A DNA stretch of 64,000 nucleotides from positions 1,489,008 through 1,553,007 of the forward strand of contig NZ_CP014480.1 in NCBI RefSeq assembly GCF_001580365.1. Reading direction: 5' to 3'. Made by a program: the position numbers and the translations under genes. The stretch's first letter is position 1. Every line of letters begins with the position of its first letter. The stretch comes from Kocuria turfanensis. GTDB taxonomy: Bacteria; Actinomycetota; Actinomycetes; Actinomycetales; Micrococcaceae. Below are positions 63,994-64,000 of the stretch, in pieces. Under the pieces are notes generated by a model. The model saw only the letters and a list, made by a program, of their open reading frames with translations. It was not told the origin of the DNA and searched no databases.

Positions 63994-64000
63994 GGGCATC

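Overview
The window is about 72% G+C by eye, almost fully coding, and rich in overlapping start/stop codons (GTGA, ATGA). Several features point to an actinobacterium of the order Micrococcales, most likely Micrococcaceae (Kocuria-like; this taxon is an inference). They are a dnaK-grpE-dnaJ-hspR locus with HAIR operators, a DUF222/HNH gene of the 13E12 type, a DUF4235 protein, an LpqY/SugABC-type ABC importer, a fused CopD-CtaG protein, and many TANNNT -10 boxes 6-8 nt before start codons. No phage, transposase, CRISPR array or recognisable defence island is present. It reads as chromosomal backbone.

Layout. 0-10.7 kb: end of a VOC gene, a DinB-like protein, an MFS exporter, two tandem HAD phosphatases, a DEAD-box RNA helicase, an SDR, a DJ-1/PfpI protein divergent from a DoxX-like protein, a DUF222/HNH protein and a sugar-phosphate mutarotase. 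10.8-24.7 kb: AGCS symporter, Bcr/CflA exporter, LOG protein, trmB, GNAT acetyltransferase, the DnaK chaperone locus, a BCCT osmolyte transporter, a low-MW phosphatase, a P-loop kinase-like protein and a class IV aminotransferase. 24.9-28.3 kb: a thiamine-precursor ECF importer (ykoE-ykoD-ykoC) under a TPP riboswitch. 28.7-35.8 kb: DUF4235 gene and a six-gene Mrp Na+/H+ antiporter operon with fused MrpA-MrpB.

36-44.7 kb: UMF1-type MFS, dcd, tRNA-Gly(CCC), panD, an AEC carrier, and a four-gene ABC importer resembling the trehalose importer LpqY-SugABC. 44.8-52.6 kb: two membrane proteins of unknown role, an NHL-repeat thioredoxin, CopD-CtaG, CopC and a His-rich membrane protein (probable copper/cytochrome oxidase group). 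52.9-54.2 kb: HU and a cysteine-poor ribosomal operon (L28-L33-S14) behind a long leader. 54.2-64 kb: SGNH hydrolase, malQ, alcohol dehydrogenase, LLM flavin enzyme, a third HAD phosphatase, a citrate-lyase-type protein, a glutathionyl-hydroquinone reductase, a membrane protein and a MarR regulator.

The most interesting reading is regulatory. Matching TTGA-N4-TCA(A/T) operators lie in the DJ-1/doxX intergenic region (inside a perfect 11-bp-arm palindrome), upstream of the hydroquinone reductase, and between the -35 and -10 of the marR gene. This suggests a quinone/electrophile regulon whose members are 55 kb apart. Other notable signals are an unusual density of mini-satellites, including a 36-bp array next to the TPP riboswitch and an 11-residue repeat in the ECF ATPase tail. 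There is also a set of probable leaderless genes and a perfect hairpin splitting the heat-shock operon. Mrp, BCCT and AGCS together suggest attention to sodium and osmotic homeostasis.
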